This document shows positions 33,003-42,759 of a stretch of 64,000 nucleotides of DNA, piece after piece (position 1 is the first letter of the stretch; every line of letters starts with the position of its first letter). The notes below the pieces were generated by a model. The model searched no databases and had not been told where the DNA came from. It saw nothing but the letters and a program-made list of their open reading frames with translations. The position numbers and the translations under genes are program-made. The stretch comes from Parafannyhessea umbonata (GTDB lineage: Bacteria; Actinomycetota; Coriobacteriia; Coriobacteriales; Atopobiaceae). The DNA lies in NCBI RefSeq assembly GCF_900105025.1, contig NZ_LT629759.1, positions 1,984,001 through 2,048,000 of the forward strand, in the 5' to 3' direction.

Positions 33003-34004
33003 CTACAGCAACATGACCCCCGCCGCCTCGCACGCGCCCACCGTCTGATCGTCCCAGATCGAGGCCTGCACCTCACCCACGTGGGCCTTCGCAAGAAGCA
33101 GCATGCACAGGCGGCTCTGGCCGATGCCCCCGCCTATGGTGTACGGCAGCTCACCGGCCAAGAGCGCCTTGTGGAACGGCAGTTCGCGCCTGTCGTCGCA
33201 GCCCGCAAGCGTCAGCTGGCGGTCCAGCGACTCCGGGCTCACGCGGATGCCCATGGAGCTCACCTCGAGCGCGCGACCGAGCGTCTCGTCCCAGAACAGC
33301 AGGTCGCCGTTCAGGTCCCAGTCGTCGTAGTCCGGCGCGCGGCCGTCGTGCGGCTTCCCGCTGCGCAGCTTGCCGCCGATCCCACGCACGAACGTCGTGT
33401 GGTGCTCGCGCACGAAGCGCTGCTCGCGCTCCTCGGGCGCGAGGTCCGGGTACAGGTCCTCCAGCTCCTGGGCGCCCACAAACGTCACGTCGCGCTCAAG
33501 CTCGACGTCCAGCTGGGGGTACGCCCACTTCAGCTCGTCCAGCGTCCCGCATATAGCCGTCACGATGCGGCGCACCACGGATTCTAGGTACTCCGGCGTG
33601 CGCTGGTCAACGTCGATGACCTTCTCCCAGTCCCACTGGTCCACGTAGATGGAGTGCAGGTTGTCCAGCTCCTCGTCGCGGCGAATGGCGTTCATGTCGC
33701 ACACGATGCCCTTGCCCACCTTGAAGTCGTAGCGCTTGAGCGCCACGCGCTTCCACTTCGCCAGCGACTGTACCACCTCGGCGTCCTTGCCGATGGCGGG
33801 CACGTCAAAGCGCACGGGCCGCTCCACGCCGTTCAGGTTGTCGTTCACGCCCGTAGCGGGGTCAACCACCAGAGGCGCGGTCACGCGCACCAGGTGCAGC
33901 GCGGCGCACAGCTTCGCCAGGAAGATGTGCTTGATGCGCTCGATGGCGCGCTGGGTGTCGTAGGTGTCCAGCTCGGACGAGTAGCCGGCGGGAATCTCGG
34001 TCAT
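33003..34004 (-). CDS. asnA: Aspartate-ammonia ligase (asparagine synthetase A)
   Basis: 333 residues, close to the E. coli enzyme. It makes asparagine from aspartate and ammonia with ATP, and has a class II tRNA-synthetase-like fold. Family motifs present are VDQWDWEKVI, GKLRSGKPHDGRAPDYDDW and the C-terminal GGGIGQSRLCMLLL. AAGGAGG precedes the ATG. It lies 121 bp upstream of fprA on the same strand. The upstream gap contains the terminator of the EF-G-like gene; I see no T-box core in it. Confidence 0.96.
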   Translation of the reverse strand: MTEIPAGYSSELDTYDTQRAIERIKHIFLAKLCAALHLVRVTAPLVVDPATGVNDNLNGVERPVRFDVPAIGKDAEVVQSLAKWKRVALKRYDFKVGKGIVCDMNAIRRDEELDNLHSIYVDQWDWEKVIDVDQRTPEYLESVVRRIVTAICGTLDELKWAYPQLDVELERDVTFVGAQELEDLYPDLAPEEREQRFVREHHTTFVRGIGGKLRSGKPHDGRAPDYDDWDLNGDLLFWDETLGRALEVSSMGIRVSPESLDRQLTLAGCDDRRELPFHKALLAGELPYTIGGGIGQSRLCMLLLAKAHVGEVQASIWDDQTVGACEAAGVMLL

Positions 34005-34127
34005 GGGCCCTCCTTCGTAGTCGCTCGTGAGCGCATGGTACCCCAGCGGGCAAGAAGTGCGCCCGCCGCAGCCGGCACGTTAAGCCAATGGCAACCTTTT
34101 CGCACCCCGCGCGTCGGGAGTCCCGTA

Positions 34128-34174
34128 CCCGCCGCGACGCGGCGGGCCCCCAGCGCGCACGGCGCCGGGGGCCC
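34128..34174 (-). terminator. Double hairpin after the EF-G-like gene
   Basis: GGGCCCCC and GGGGGCCC (34144-34174) form an 8-bp perfect stem with paired inner bases. An overlapping alternative hairpin (CCCGCCGCG/GCGGCGGG, 34128-34146) lies next to it. There is no U-run. Confidence 0.6.
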
Positions 34175-34245
34175 AGCCCTCACCTCATGTCGTCACGGCA
34201 CGCGCGGGGCCTCACGCCCCACGCACGTCCGCGCCACCTCCGACG

Positions 34246-36321
34246 CTACTTCTGGCCGGAGGCGCGCTTCTCCTGGTACTCCTCCGCGAGCTTCTGCTGC
34301 ACGTCGTGCGGCACCTGCTCGTAGCCCGAGACCTCCAGCTCGAACTCGCCCGTGCCGCGCGAGAGCGAGCGCAGGCGCGTCGCGTAGTCGGTCACCTCGG
34401 CGTACGGCACCGTCGCGTCGATTGTGGTGTAGCCGCTCTCCGCGGCGTCGGCCGCGGCGTTCATACCCTCGACGCGGCCGCGCGAGGCGCTGATGTCGCC
34501 CATCACGGAGCCCGCGTAGCTGTCGGGCACGGTCACGCTCAGGTGCGCCATGGGCTCAAGCAGCACGGGCTCGGCCTGTGCCACGGCTTTCTGGAAGCCA
34601 ATGCGCGCCGCGGTCTTGAACGCCATCTCGTTGGAGTCGACGGGGTGGTACGAGCCGTCGTACACGGCCACCTTGATGTCGATCATCGGGAAGCCGGCGA
34701 GCACGCCGTCCTTCATGGTCTCCTGCACGCCCTTGTCGATGGCGGGGATGAAGTTCCTTGGCACGTGGCCGCCCACGACCTCGTCCACGAACTCGTAGCC
34801 AGCGCCGGGGTTCGGCTCCACGCGCAGCCAGCAGTCACCGTACTGGCCGGCACCGCCGGTCTGCTTCTTGTGGCGGCCCTGGGCGCTCGCAACGCGGCGG
34901 ATGGTCTCTCGGTACGGAATGGCGAGCTTCACGGTGTGGGCCGTTACGCCGGCGCGCTCCTCAAGACGGTCCAGAAGGACGGAGACCTGCGCTTCTCCGA
35001 TGGCGGATATGACGGTCTGCCCGGTTTCCTCGTCGCGGGACACGGAGATCGTGGGGTCGGCGTCCGCGGCCTTCTCCAAGAACGCGTAGACCTTGCCCTC
35101 GCTGCCACGCGCGTCCGGCTCGATGGCGACACGGTACAGGGAGTTCGGGAAGCGGAACTCCGCCGCCTCGACCTTGCCCGTGACGGAGAGCGTGTCGCCG
35201 GTCATGGCGTCCAGCTTCGGCACCACGCACACGTCGCCAGACGCAACGGACTTCATGTCCTGCATGTCGTGGCCGCACATCTGGTACAGGTGGCCCAGGC
35301 GCTCGCTCTTGCGGGTGCGCGCGTTGATGAGCTCGGTGCCGGGCGTGATGGTGCCCGCGAGTACCTTCACGAACGAGAGCTTGCCGTTCTGCTGGTCCTG
35401 CAGCGTCTTGAACACGAAGGCCACCGGGCGGTCGTCGTCAGGCGATATGTCGAGCTCCTCGCCGTTCACCAGTGGCACGCGACCGTAGTCCGCCATGGTC
35501 GGGAACCACTCTGCCACGTCGCTCATGAGCGATATGACGCCCTCCTCGCGCACGCAGGAGCCTGCGAACACGGGGACGATCACGCGGTTGGTGATGGCCT
35601 TGCCCAACAGCCCCTCGAGCTCCTCCTGGGTGATCTCCTCGCCGTCGAGGTACTTCATCATCAGCTCGTCGTCGGCCTCGACCGCAAGCTCCACCAGCTG
35701 CGCGTGCGCGGCCTCGGCGGTCTCCTGCAGGTCTGCCGGGACGTCCTCCACCACGGGCTTTCCGTCCACAAGGTGGCGCGCCTTCATGTGCACGACGTCG
35801 ATTATGCCGCCAAACGCCTCTCCGGAGCCCATGGGCATCGTCACGGGCACAAGGCGGTTGCCATAACGGTCCTGGGCGGTCAGGAGCGCGGTGTCCCAGT
35901 CGGCATCGGGCCTGTCAAGACGGTTGATGAAGAGCGCGCGGGCGATGTTCAGGTCCTCGGCCGCAAACCACAGGCGCGTGGTGATGGTGCCGGGGCCAGA
36001 CGCGGCGTCCACCACGAAGACTGCCGTCTCCGCGGCGGCGAGCGCTCCGTACGCGTCACCCACGAAGTCCGGGTAGCACGGCGCGTCGAGCACGTTGATC
36101 CTCGTGCCCTCCCACTCTACCGGGGCGATCGTAGTGGAGATGGAAAAACCGCGCTCGCTTTCCTCGCTGTCGTAGTCAAGCGTGGGCTTGGTGCCGGCGT
36201 GTCCACCCAGGCGGGACGTCTTGCCCGAAAGGTGGAGCATGGCCTCGGCCAGCATGGTCTTGCCCACGCCGCCTTGGCCCACGAGTGCGAGGTTCTTCAC
36301 TTTCCCAGTGCTTGTAGCCAT
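34246..36321 (-). CDS. EF-G-like translation GTPase paralogue (FusA2 type) with altered GTPase motifs
   Basis: 691 residues with the five-domain layout of elongation factor G. The P-loop is GQGGVGKT instead of AHxDAGKT, and G4 is NRLD. G3 reads LDAPCYPDF where EF-G has DTPGHVDF, so the catalytic His is Tyr and the invariant Gly is Cys. Domain IV retains QTGGAGQYGD and the tip region. Paralogues with a Tyr at the catalytic His are known (DTPGYPDF), but the Gly-to-Cys change is unusual. GAGGAGG precedes the ATG. It probably is not the main EF-G; a role in ribosome function under stress is plausible but unproven. Confidence 0.88.
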   Translation of the reverse strand: MATSTGKVKNLALVGQGGVGKTMLAEAMLHLSGKTSRLGGHAGTKPTLDYDSEESERGFSISTTIAPVEWEGTRINVLDAPCYPDFVGDAYGALAAAETAVFVVDAASGPGTITTRLWFAAEDLNIARALFINRLDRPDADWDTALLTAQDRYGNRLVPVTMPMGSGEAFGGIIDVVHMKARHLVDGKPVVEDVPADLQETAEAAHAQLVELAVEADDELMMKYLDGEEITQEELEGLLGKAITNRVIVPVFAGSCVREEGVISLMSDVAEWFPTMADYGRVPLVNGEELDISPDDDRPVAFVFKTLQDQQNGKLSFVKVLAGTITPGTELINARTRKSERLGHLYQMCGHDMQDMKSVASGDVCVVPKLDAMTGDTLSVTGKVEAAEFRFPNSLYRVAIEPDARGSEGKVYAFLEKAADADPTISVSRDEETGQTVISAIGEAQVSVLLDRLEERAGVTAHTVKLAIPYRETIRRVASAQGRHKKQTGGAGQYGDCWLRVEPNPGAGYEFVDEVVGGHVPRNFIPAIDKGVQETMKDGVLAGFPMIDIKVAVYDGSYHPVDSNEMAFKTAARIGFQKAVAQAEPVLLEPMAHLSVTVPDSYAGSVMGDISASRGRVEGMNAAADAAESGYTTIDATVPYAEVTDYATRLRSLSRGTGEFELEVSGYEQVPHDVQQKLAEEYQEKRASGQK

Positions 36322-36485
36322 GGTTCCTCCTCGAGCCGCATCATGCGGAGGCCTCGCCGAAGTCGCAACGGCGAGCCACCGCGCTATAACGAGCCACGCA
36401 TAAAGCGTCGTGGAATCACCATACCCATAAGCAACGGTATGCCGAGCGATTCATCGGGCAAACGCCGTCTGCCGCTCCGTGGACG

Positions 36486-37687
36486 CTACCAGACGTAGCC
36501 GCCGTACGATTCGAACAGCCTCCGGAACGCCGGGAGCGAGGTCTTGATGCACTCGTCGCTCACGCAGTAGCTCAGGCGGAAGTAGCTCCTGCACGCAAAG
36601 TCGCGCGAGCCCACCACATAGAGCCGCTGCTCGTTCGCCGCACGTGCCTGGAACGCGTCGTCGTCAGGCTCCAGGGCACGAACCCACAGGTAGAACGCAC
36701 CGTCGGGATGCACCACGTCGTAGCCGATGTCCGTGAGGCCCCCATAGAGCAAGTCCCTCTTGCGCGCATACTCCTCCACGGGGCCGGAAGGTCCACGCAC
36801 CTCTCCAACACGCGGTTGAACAGGCTGTTCATGACCGTCGCGGTCACGCGCTGCGCACCCAGGATCGCATCGTACACGCGCTCCGCGTGGCGCACGGTGC
36901 CAGGCACCCACACGTAGCCCACGCGCTCGCCCGCGAGCGAGAGCGACTTCGACCAGCTGTAGCACACGATGGTGTTCTCGTAGTACGCCGCGACCCACGG
37001 GTTCTGCTTGCCGTCGTAGACGATCTCGCGGTACGGCTCGTCGGAAAGCAGGTAGATGGTCTGCCCCAGCTCCTTCGACTTGCGGCGCAGCAGCGCGGCC
37101 AGCGCGATTATGGAGTCCTTCGTGTACACGGCGCCCGTGGGGTTGTTTGGCGTGTTGATGATGACCATGCGCGTCTTGGGGTTGATGGCCTCCTCGATCG
37201 CGTCGATGTCCAGCTGGAAGGTCTCGCTCTGCGTGGGGACCTCCACCACGTTGCAGTGCCACGCCTGCACCCACATGCGGTACTCCGCGTAGTACGGCGT
37301 GGGGATGATGACCTCCTCGCCGGCCCTGGTGGTCGCGGCGATGGTCGAGCTGATGGCACCCGCGCAGCCCGCGGTCATGGCGATCTCGCCGGCGCGGGCG
37401 TGCGCGTCAAAACGGCGGTTGAGGTTTGCGGCCACGGCCTGCCTCGTGGTGAGGTAGCCGTTGTTGGGCGGGTATCCGTGCAGGTCGACGGACTCGTAGT
37501 CCTCAAGCGCCTCGCGAATGGCCTCCGTCACCTGCGGTGCCACGGGCACGTTGGGGTTGCCGATGGAGTAGTCCCAAAAGTCGGTCACGCCTTGCTGCTT
37601 GAGCTCCATGGTCTGCTCGAACACCTCGCGGATGGCCGATTTGCCGGCCCCAAGGTCGTACATGAGGGAATCTACGCCGTCTGCCAT
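36486..37687 (-). pseudogene. Class I/II aminotransferase interrupted by a 1-bp frameshift
   Basis: A PLP aminotransferase of fold-type I. The N-terminal part (from MADGVDSLMYDLGAGKSAIR) contains NTPNNPTGAVY, SDEPYREIVYDG and the PLP lysine in CYSWSKSLSLAGERVG. After VLERCVDLPAP the frame is lost at a run of four G on the plus strand (36780-36783). The C-terminal part continues in another frame as VEEYARKRDLLYGGL to SLPAFRRLFESYGGYVW. Restoring one C on the coding strand rejoins the two into a product of about 400 residues. Substrate not assigned; the family includes aspartate and alanine aminotransferases. GGAGG precedes the ATG. Confidence 0.85.
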
Positions 37688-37823
37688 GCTGCCTCCACTC
37701 TGATCGCACCGTACGGCACAAGATTCCCGCGCGCATGTTACCGAGGCGCTACAGAACCTGATAGGCGCATGTTAAATCGCCGCGCACCACACGTAACGCC
37801 GCACGATGCGTCCAAGACGAGAA

Positions 37824-37853
37824 GGACCCGGCGCCATGGCTGGCACCGGGTCC
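37824..37853 (-). terminator. Hairpin after the radical SAM gene
   Basis: GGACCCGGCGCCA and TGGCACCGGGTCC pair with one mismatch around TGGC. An inverted pair of the recurrent word (GAGAAGGAC at 37819-37827, complement at 37862-37870) flanks it. Confidence 0.65.
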
Positions 37854-37937
37854 CGGGCGTTGCTCTTCTCCCCTAGGAAACCCCCAGGGGTCATGCCGCT
37901 CCTGGCGAGCGGACGTCAGGCGATAGTCGGCCGAACG

Positions 37938-39413
37938 CTAGTCGACGACGGCCTCGTTCTGGGCGTCCTCCTCGGCGATGACCTTGGCCTTGACCGAGAT
38001 CTTCTCCTGGGACATGGCGTCCTCGTAGTGCTTCTTGCCGTCGGGGTACATGTTCAGCCACAGCTCCTCGGCCTTCGGCGCCCACGCCTCCGCGTACGGC
38101 TTCGTGCGTGCGCACACGTCCGCCGCAGACTCCGGCGTCACGTACTCGGTGCACTTCGCGTCCGCCTCGTCCACGATCTGCGTCAGCAGACCGGAGTTCT
38201 CGAGCATGGGGCACGGCTCCAGCAGGTTGTCGTTCCAGGGGTAGTGCGCGCGGTACGCCTGGAAGATGGGCTGGTGCAGGCACTCGAGCCAGTTGCCGCT
38301 CTCCTTGAAGTTCGCGTTGGAGTAGTGGATGAAGACGCACGGTTCCACGTCGCCACGGGCGTTCACGTGGCAGTACACGCGGCCGCCGGCGATGCAGCCG
38401 CCCACGAACTCGCCGTCGTTCTGGAAGTCCATCGCGAAGATGGGGTAGCCCTCGTCGCCCACGGAGCGCACCCAGCGGATGCGGTTGAACATGTACTCGC
38501 GCTGCTCCACGGTAGGCATGAGGTCCGCGTTCGCGCCCTCGCCCACGGGCATGTAGTGGAAGTACCAGGCGTAGCGGCAGCCCTTCTCGATGAGGAGCTT
38601 GAAGAACTCGTCGGAGCTCACGCGCTCGGTGTTCGCACGCGTGTAGCACGTGGAGGTGCCGTACAGCAGGCCATACTTGTGCATGCGGTCGAACGCGTCC
38701 ATGACCTCCTGGAACGACCCGTCGCCACGGCGGCCGTCGTTCACGCTGGGCTCGTAGGACTCAAGCGACACGCTGAACACGATGTTGCCCAGCTTCTGGA
38801 CCCTCTCGCAGAAGGCGTCGTCCACCAAAGACGCGTTCGTGAAGATGTTGAACAGGCTGGTGTTGTGCTTCTCGGCCAGCTTGAGCACGTCCTCCTTGCG
38901 CACCAGCGGCTCGCCGCCCGTGAGCATGAACAGGTGGGTGCCCAGGTCCTCGGCCTGGCTCACCAGGCTGTCCATCTCGTCGTACGTCAGGTTCAGGCGG
39001 TTGCCGTAGTCGGCGGCCCAGCAGCCCACGCAGTGCTTGTTGCACGCGCTCGTCGGGTCGAACAGGATGATCCAGGGCACGTTGCACTGGTACTTGTCCG
39101 CGTTGGCGGTGGTGTTGCGCAGGCCGCGGAACGCCGCCTCGTAGCCACCGTTCAGGATTGCCGTCTTCAGCACGTGGGGATCGGTCTCGTCGATCACGCT
39201 GAACAGGAACTTCTCCCACTTGGAGCCGGGGCGCAGGCCCTTCCTCAGGCCGCGGATGGCGCCGGGCGAGGTGTCCTTCAGGAGCTTCTCCGCCATGTCG
39301 ATCAGATGGTCGATGTTCTTCTCGCGGTCTTCGCCGGAGGCGCTCGCAATAATCTTGTCGAGCACCACGCTGAAGGCCTTGCGCTCCGCAGCGTGCGCGA
39401 TCTTGGACTGCAT
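37938..39413 (-). CDS. Radical SAM protein with SPASM-like C-terminal region
   Basis: 491 residues. An N-terminal helical region of about 100 residues precedes the radical SAM core, whose cluster motif CxxxCxxC is CNKHCVGC at DPTSACNKHCVGCWAADYG. LTGGEPLV is the SAM-binding GGE motif. Further cysteines occur in the C-terminal part (GGCIAGGRVYCHVNARGDVEPC and LLEPCPMLE), as in SPASM-type auxiliary-cluster proteins. GAGAGGAAG supports the ATG at 39413. Isolated gene; substrate unknown. Peptide or cofactor modification is possible but no small precursor peptide is visible next to it. Confidence 0.85.
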   Translation of the reverse strand: MQSKIAHAAERKAFSVVLDKIIASASGEDREKNIDHLIDMAEKLLKDTSPGAIRGLRKGLRPGSKWEKFLFSVIDETDPHVLKTAILNGGYEAAFRGLRNTTANADKYQCNVPWIILFDPTSACNKHCVGCWAADYGNRLNLTYDEMDSLVSQAEDLGTHLFMLTGGEPLVRKEDVLKLAEKHNTSLFNIFTNASLVDDAFCERVQKLGNIVFSVSLESYEPSVNDGRRGDGSFQEVMDAFDRMHKYGLLYGTSTCYTRANTERVSSDEFFKLLIEKGCRYAWYFHYMPVGEGANADLMPTVEQREYMFNRIRWVRSVGDEGYPIFAMDFQNDGEFVGGCIAGGRVYCHVNARGDVEPCVFIHYSNANFKESGNWLECLHQPIFQAYRAHYPWNDNLLEPCPMLENSGLLTQIVDEADAKCTEYVTPESAADVCARTKPYAEAWAPKAEELWLNMYPDGKKHYEDAMSQEKISVKAKVIAEEDAQNEAVVD

Positions 39414-39579
39414 AGGCACTTCCTCTCTTTCGGGAGTCCCGGGCACTGCCCCAGTTTTCGACTCCCATTCAAAAACTTTGCCTAGCTTACTACTACCCAA
39501 ATCGCCATGCAACGTACATACACGCACGATTGACAACAAATGTTGCCTCAGCCGCCACAAATCGCGCGGTCGAGAAGAA

Positions 39580-39597
39580 CGCGGGCCCTTTCCCGCG
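39580..39597. other. Hairpin in the gap between radical SAM and M6 protease genes
   Basis: CGCGGG and CCCGCG form a 6-bp stem joined directly to a GAGAAGAAC word at 39572-39580. The 315-bp gap (39414-39728) otherwise holds the promoter of the radical SAM gene, which I could not place, and no coding sequence. Confidence 0.4.
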
Positions 39598-39728
39598 GCA
39601 CGCCCGTGGCTTCGTCCCCACCACACGCGTACGAGGAGGGCCGCCCAGGCAACCCTCCCCGCCACATACACGTGTCGTACTAGACGCTCGCCTCAGGTTG
39701 CTCGCCTCATGCGATGCGCACGTCGCGC

Positions 39729-42554
39729 CTACTCCCTGTGCTCGCGATGACGACGTACGAGGCCGAGCGTCACCGTCAGGGCGCCGAGCGCGCCAAGCAC
39801 CGCAGGTGCTGTGGCGTTGTTGACGTCGCCCGTCTTCGGCAACACGGAGCGCAGAGCTTTCGCGGCCCTGCCCACGACGGACGTGGCCCTGCCCGCGGGT
39901 GCGGACGGCGCCTTGCCAGAGGCGCTAGTTGCCGGAGTGTCGGCACTTCTCACCGTGAGCGTGCCCAGGTCATACGACACGTCGTAGTTGGACTCCTTTG
40001 CCGTGCCATCCCACACGATGACCGCGGCGTTCTGGGAGGTGCCGACCTCCTTCTGGCCACCCGTCACGTTGAGAGTTGCCGTCTCTCCGTTCACGAGGCC
40101 GGATATCGTGCCCTTCGCCGTCAGGACCTTCTCGTTGTACGTCGTGGTGGCAGACTCGGTCTTCACCGTAAGCGGGGCCTTCTCGATTTGGTAGGACGCC
40201 GTCGCCGTGCCCTCGTAGTTGCCCGTCCCGGTCGCGGTCACGGTGACGCTGCCAGCGTTCATCAGATCGCCGTCGTACGCAAGCGTATAGTCGGTGCCCT
40301 CCTTGAGCGCTTCGCCCGTCTTCGCATCCTTCACAATCACGGGCTGGCGCTGCGCCTTGCCGTTGTAGGTGACGTCCTTCGGCTTTTCGAGCGCAAGGGT
40401 CGACGTCACCTTCACCGTCGCCGCTTTGGACGTCACCTTGTGGCCACCCTCGTCGGTCACGGTGACCCTGTACTGCGTTGTGCCCGCGTGCGAGGTGTCG
40501 GGCGTCAGCGTGGCGCCATCGGCCACCGCACGCGCCTTCGCCGCAGTTGCGGAAGCCTTTGCCGCGGGGCGGGCACCAACCCAGGTCGCGCCGGAGTCCG
40601 TGGACTTCTCCCACGTGTACGTGACGTTGCCTGTAGCGTTCGCAACCTCGACGGAAAGCGGCGTCGCCTCGTCGCCAACTTTGTACTCCGCACCCACCGG
40701 CTGCTTCGTGATGCTCATCGGGAAGCTGACCACAAACTTCATCGAGGTCGAGCCCTCGTCGGTGGAATAGACGCTGATGCCGGTGTCCGTCTTCGCTGCG
40801 GGGTCGTCGGAGCCCTTGTAGAGCGAGAGCTTGCTCGCGCCGTAGGCCGCGTGCTCCGTCGCGTTAAGGAACGGCGCGTACAGGTTTGGCGATCCCGCGG
40901 ACCACTCGAAGTAGTTCTCCATGACACCGGGACGGTGCGTCTTCACGTTCACCGTGTTGGCAAGGCCGGCCTCGACGCCGGGCATGCCGGGGTACCCGCA
41001 CTTCGTCGCGACGCCGTTGTCAACGTGCCACACCACGATGCCACCCGTCGGGTTCCTGATCGTGTTGTCGCCGTTCATGTACATGGGCTCCATGCCGGCA
41101 TCGAACGACGCGTACTGGCGGTTCTCGATCAGGTAATACTCATCGTCGCTCACGTGGATGGCGTAGCACTTGTAGCCGACAGGGTCGGTCTCGGACGTCG
41201 CCGTATAGGTGCCGCTCTTCGTGATCTCCTCGGGAGTGATGTATCCCAGCAGGTAGCGGTCGTACGGGTCGAAGAACGTCGGGCGGTACTCGCCCGCCGT
41301 GGTCTTGCCGTACGAGCCGTAATCCATGATGGAGAGGTACATGGTGGAGTAATAGTCCCACTTGCCGCTGTCGGACGTCGTGGAGTAGAGGTCCGGCATC
41401 CCCAGGAAGTGACCCAGCTCGTGACCAAGGGCGCCAATGCCGCTCTGGTGCTCTTCTCCCGCCTGCATGGACTCGCTCTCGGACTGCACGATGTAGCGGT
41501 CCACGCCCACCGTCTTGCCGTTTGCGCAGGTCACCTCATACGGGGTGCCCGTCTCCTCCGTAAAGGAGTACTGGTGCGACCAGATGCCGTGGTGGCCTTC
41601 GGGAATGGAGCTCGTCGCGGCCTCGTAGCCTGCGAACACGACGCCCAGGCCAAGCTCGTTCGCCTCGATCTTGCCATCGCCGTTCGTGTCGTAGCGCGAG
41701 AAGTCCACGTACTGGGCCGCAGCCTTCACGGCCTCCTGCATGTCCGCGATGTAGTCCGCGTTGCCTGGCGTGAACGGGTCGGGGTTGCCGTAGTCGCGGT
41801 CCAGCGTCACGTGCACCACGCCGTCGTTTGCCCTGTCGGCCGCATTCGTGTTGCCACCGTTGCCGTACGCGCTGGACTCCTCCGCCGGGCGCCAGGTGAA
41901 CTTGCCCTCGGAGGACGTGGCGTACAGAGACGACACGCTGTACTCGCCCGTAAAGAACGTCTTGCTCCAGTCATAGCCGTCGCGGTACGGCTCGTCCTTG
42001 AAGCCCACCACGATGGTAAGGAGAGGAAGCGAGGTGCTCGTCTTGGGGGCGGCGCTTCTCATCAGCTTTTTCGGGGCGGCCGTGCCCTGGGTCTTCTTCA
42101 CCTGGGACACGGTGATCGGTGCGGACGCCGTCGCGTCGCTTCCGGTCTTGCCGGAGTAGGTGTGACCGCCCAGCTGGTAGTACGCCGCGCGGGCCGCGTC
42201 GCCGGAAAGCGCGTCCGCGCCGATGGCGCCGGCATCAGCGGCGGCCTGCGCGTCAGAGCCAAACGCGAGGCCTGATCCGGAGCCCACCACCTGGCGCCAC
42301 GCGCCGCTGTCCGGGTCCTGCTGCACCACCACGCCGGCGGAGTTCGTGGCGTAGTGGAACCACTCGTCCCCGTGCGTCGTGATGCTCGCCGTCGACCCGT
42401 CGGGCTGCGCGACCTTCACCGGCTGGTTGTACGCGGGTATTGCGAGCGCAGGCGCTGCGGAACCCAGCGAGAGCACAAGCCCCAGCGCCGCGCCCACCGC
42501 CGCGCGCATGACGCGGCTTCGAGGCCGGGCGCCCTCCTCAGATCCTTCGGTCAT
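39729..42554 (-). CDS. LPXTG-anchored M6-family metalloprotease with Ig-like and MBG domains
   Basis: 941 residues, secreted. The signal peptide is VMRAAVGAALGLVLSLGSAAPALA. A propeptide-like region follows, then the M6 (immune inhibitor A-like) protease with zinc motif GHELGHFLGMPD near residue 378 and SIMDYGSYG as the Met-turn region. After about residue 600 there are Ig-like segments (SITKQPVGAEYKVGDEATPL) and two MBG/YDG modules (VTYNGKAQRQPVI, TTYNEKVLTAKG). It ends with LPKTG near residue 905, a hydrophobic stretch and RRHREHRE, a sortase signal. The start at 42554 has GGAGG just upstream; an earlier in-frame ATG lacks this. It likely degrades host or matrix proteins from the cell wall. 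Confidence 0.92.
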   Translation of the reverse strand: MTEGSEEGARPRSRVMRAAVGAALGLVLSLGSAAPALAIPAYNQPVKVAQPDGSTASITTHGDEWFHYATNSAGVVVQQDPDSGAWRQVVGSGSGLAFGSDAQAAADAGAIGADALSGDAARAAYYQLGGHTYSGKTGSDATASAPITVSQVKKTQGTAAPKKLMRSAAPKTSTSLPLLTIVVGFKDEPYRDGYDWSKTFFTGEYSVSSLYATSSEGKFTWRPAEESSAYGNGGNTNAADRANDGVVHVTLDRDYGNPDPFTPGNADYIADMQEAVKAAAQYVDFSRYDTNGDGKIEANELGLGVVFAGYEAATSSIPEGHHGIWSHQYSFTEETGTPYEVTCANGKTVGVDRYIVQSESESMQAGEEHQSGIGALGHELGHFLGMPDLYSTTSDSGKWDYYSTMYLSIMDYGSYGKTTAGEYRPTFFDPYDRYLLGYITPEEITKSGTYTATSETDPVGYKCYAIHVSDDEYYLIENRQYASFDAGMEPMYMNGDNTIRNPTGGIVVWHVDNGVATKCGYPGMPGVEAGLANTVNVKTHRPGVMENYFEWSAGSPNLYAPFLNATEHAAYGASKLSLYKGSDDPAAKTDTGISVYSTDEGSTSMKFVVSFPMSITKQPVGAEYKVGDEATPLSVEVANATGNVTYTWEKSTDSGATWVGARPAAKASATAAKARAVADGATLTPDTSHAGTTQYRVTVTDEGGHKVTSKAATVKVTSTLALEKPKDVTYNGKAQRQPVIVKDAKTGEALKEGTDYTLAYDGDLMNAGSVTVTATGTGNYEGTATASYQIEKAPLTVKTESATTTYNEKVLTAKGTISGLVNGETATLNVTGGQKEVGTSQNAAVIVWDGTAKESNYDVSYDLGTLTVRSADTPATSASGKAPSAPAGRATSVVGRAAKALRSVLPKTGDVNNATAPAVLGALGALTVTLGLVRRHREHRE

Positions 42555-42629
42555 CACTCCTCCTTTGCAGATTGGCCGCACCGCCGCGGCCACGACCCAG
42601 ACCCTTGCGAGTCCAGAGTAGATGGCGCA

Positions 42630-42656
42630 ATTATCCAATAGTTAGCCCGCGGGTTA
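42630..42656 (-). promoter_or_regulatory. Candidate promoter and palindromic operator of the M6 protease gene
   Basis: On the minus strand GATAAT (42630-42635) could be the -10. The near-palindrome TAACCCGCGGGCTA (42643-42656) covers the spacer and -35 position, as a repressor site would. Confidence 0.4.
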
Positions 42657-42759
42657 CCGCTTGCTACCTTAAGATGTCCCAAAACGTTTCCAAGCGGTAG
42701 TGCGCCGTTGGACGCCGACGGCACGCGCACGTCCCGCACACATCCGGGCAAAGGCCGCG

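Noticed and set aside
34306-36498. A 730-codon plus-strand open frame opposite the EF-G-like gene
   Set aside because: Antisense shadow; the minus strand encodes a complete EF-G-like protein.
37938-39413. A RiPP cluster around the radical SAM protein
   Set aside because: No short precursor-like gene, RRE domain, peptidase or exporter lies next to it; neighbours are an aminotransferase and a surface protease.
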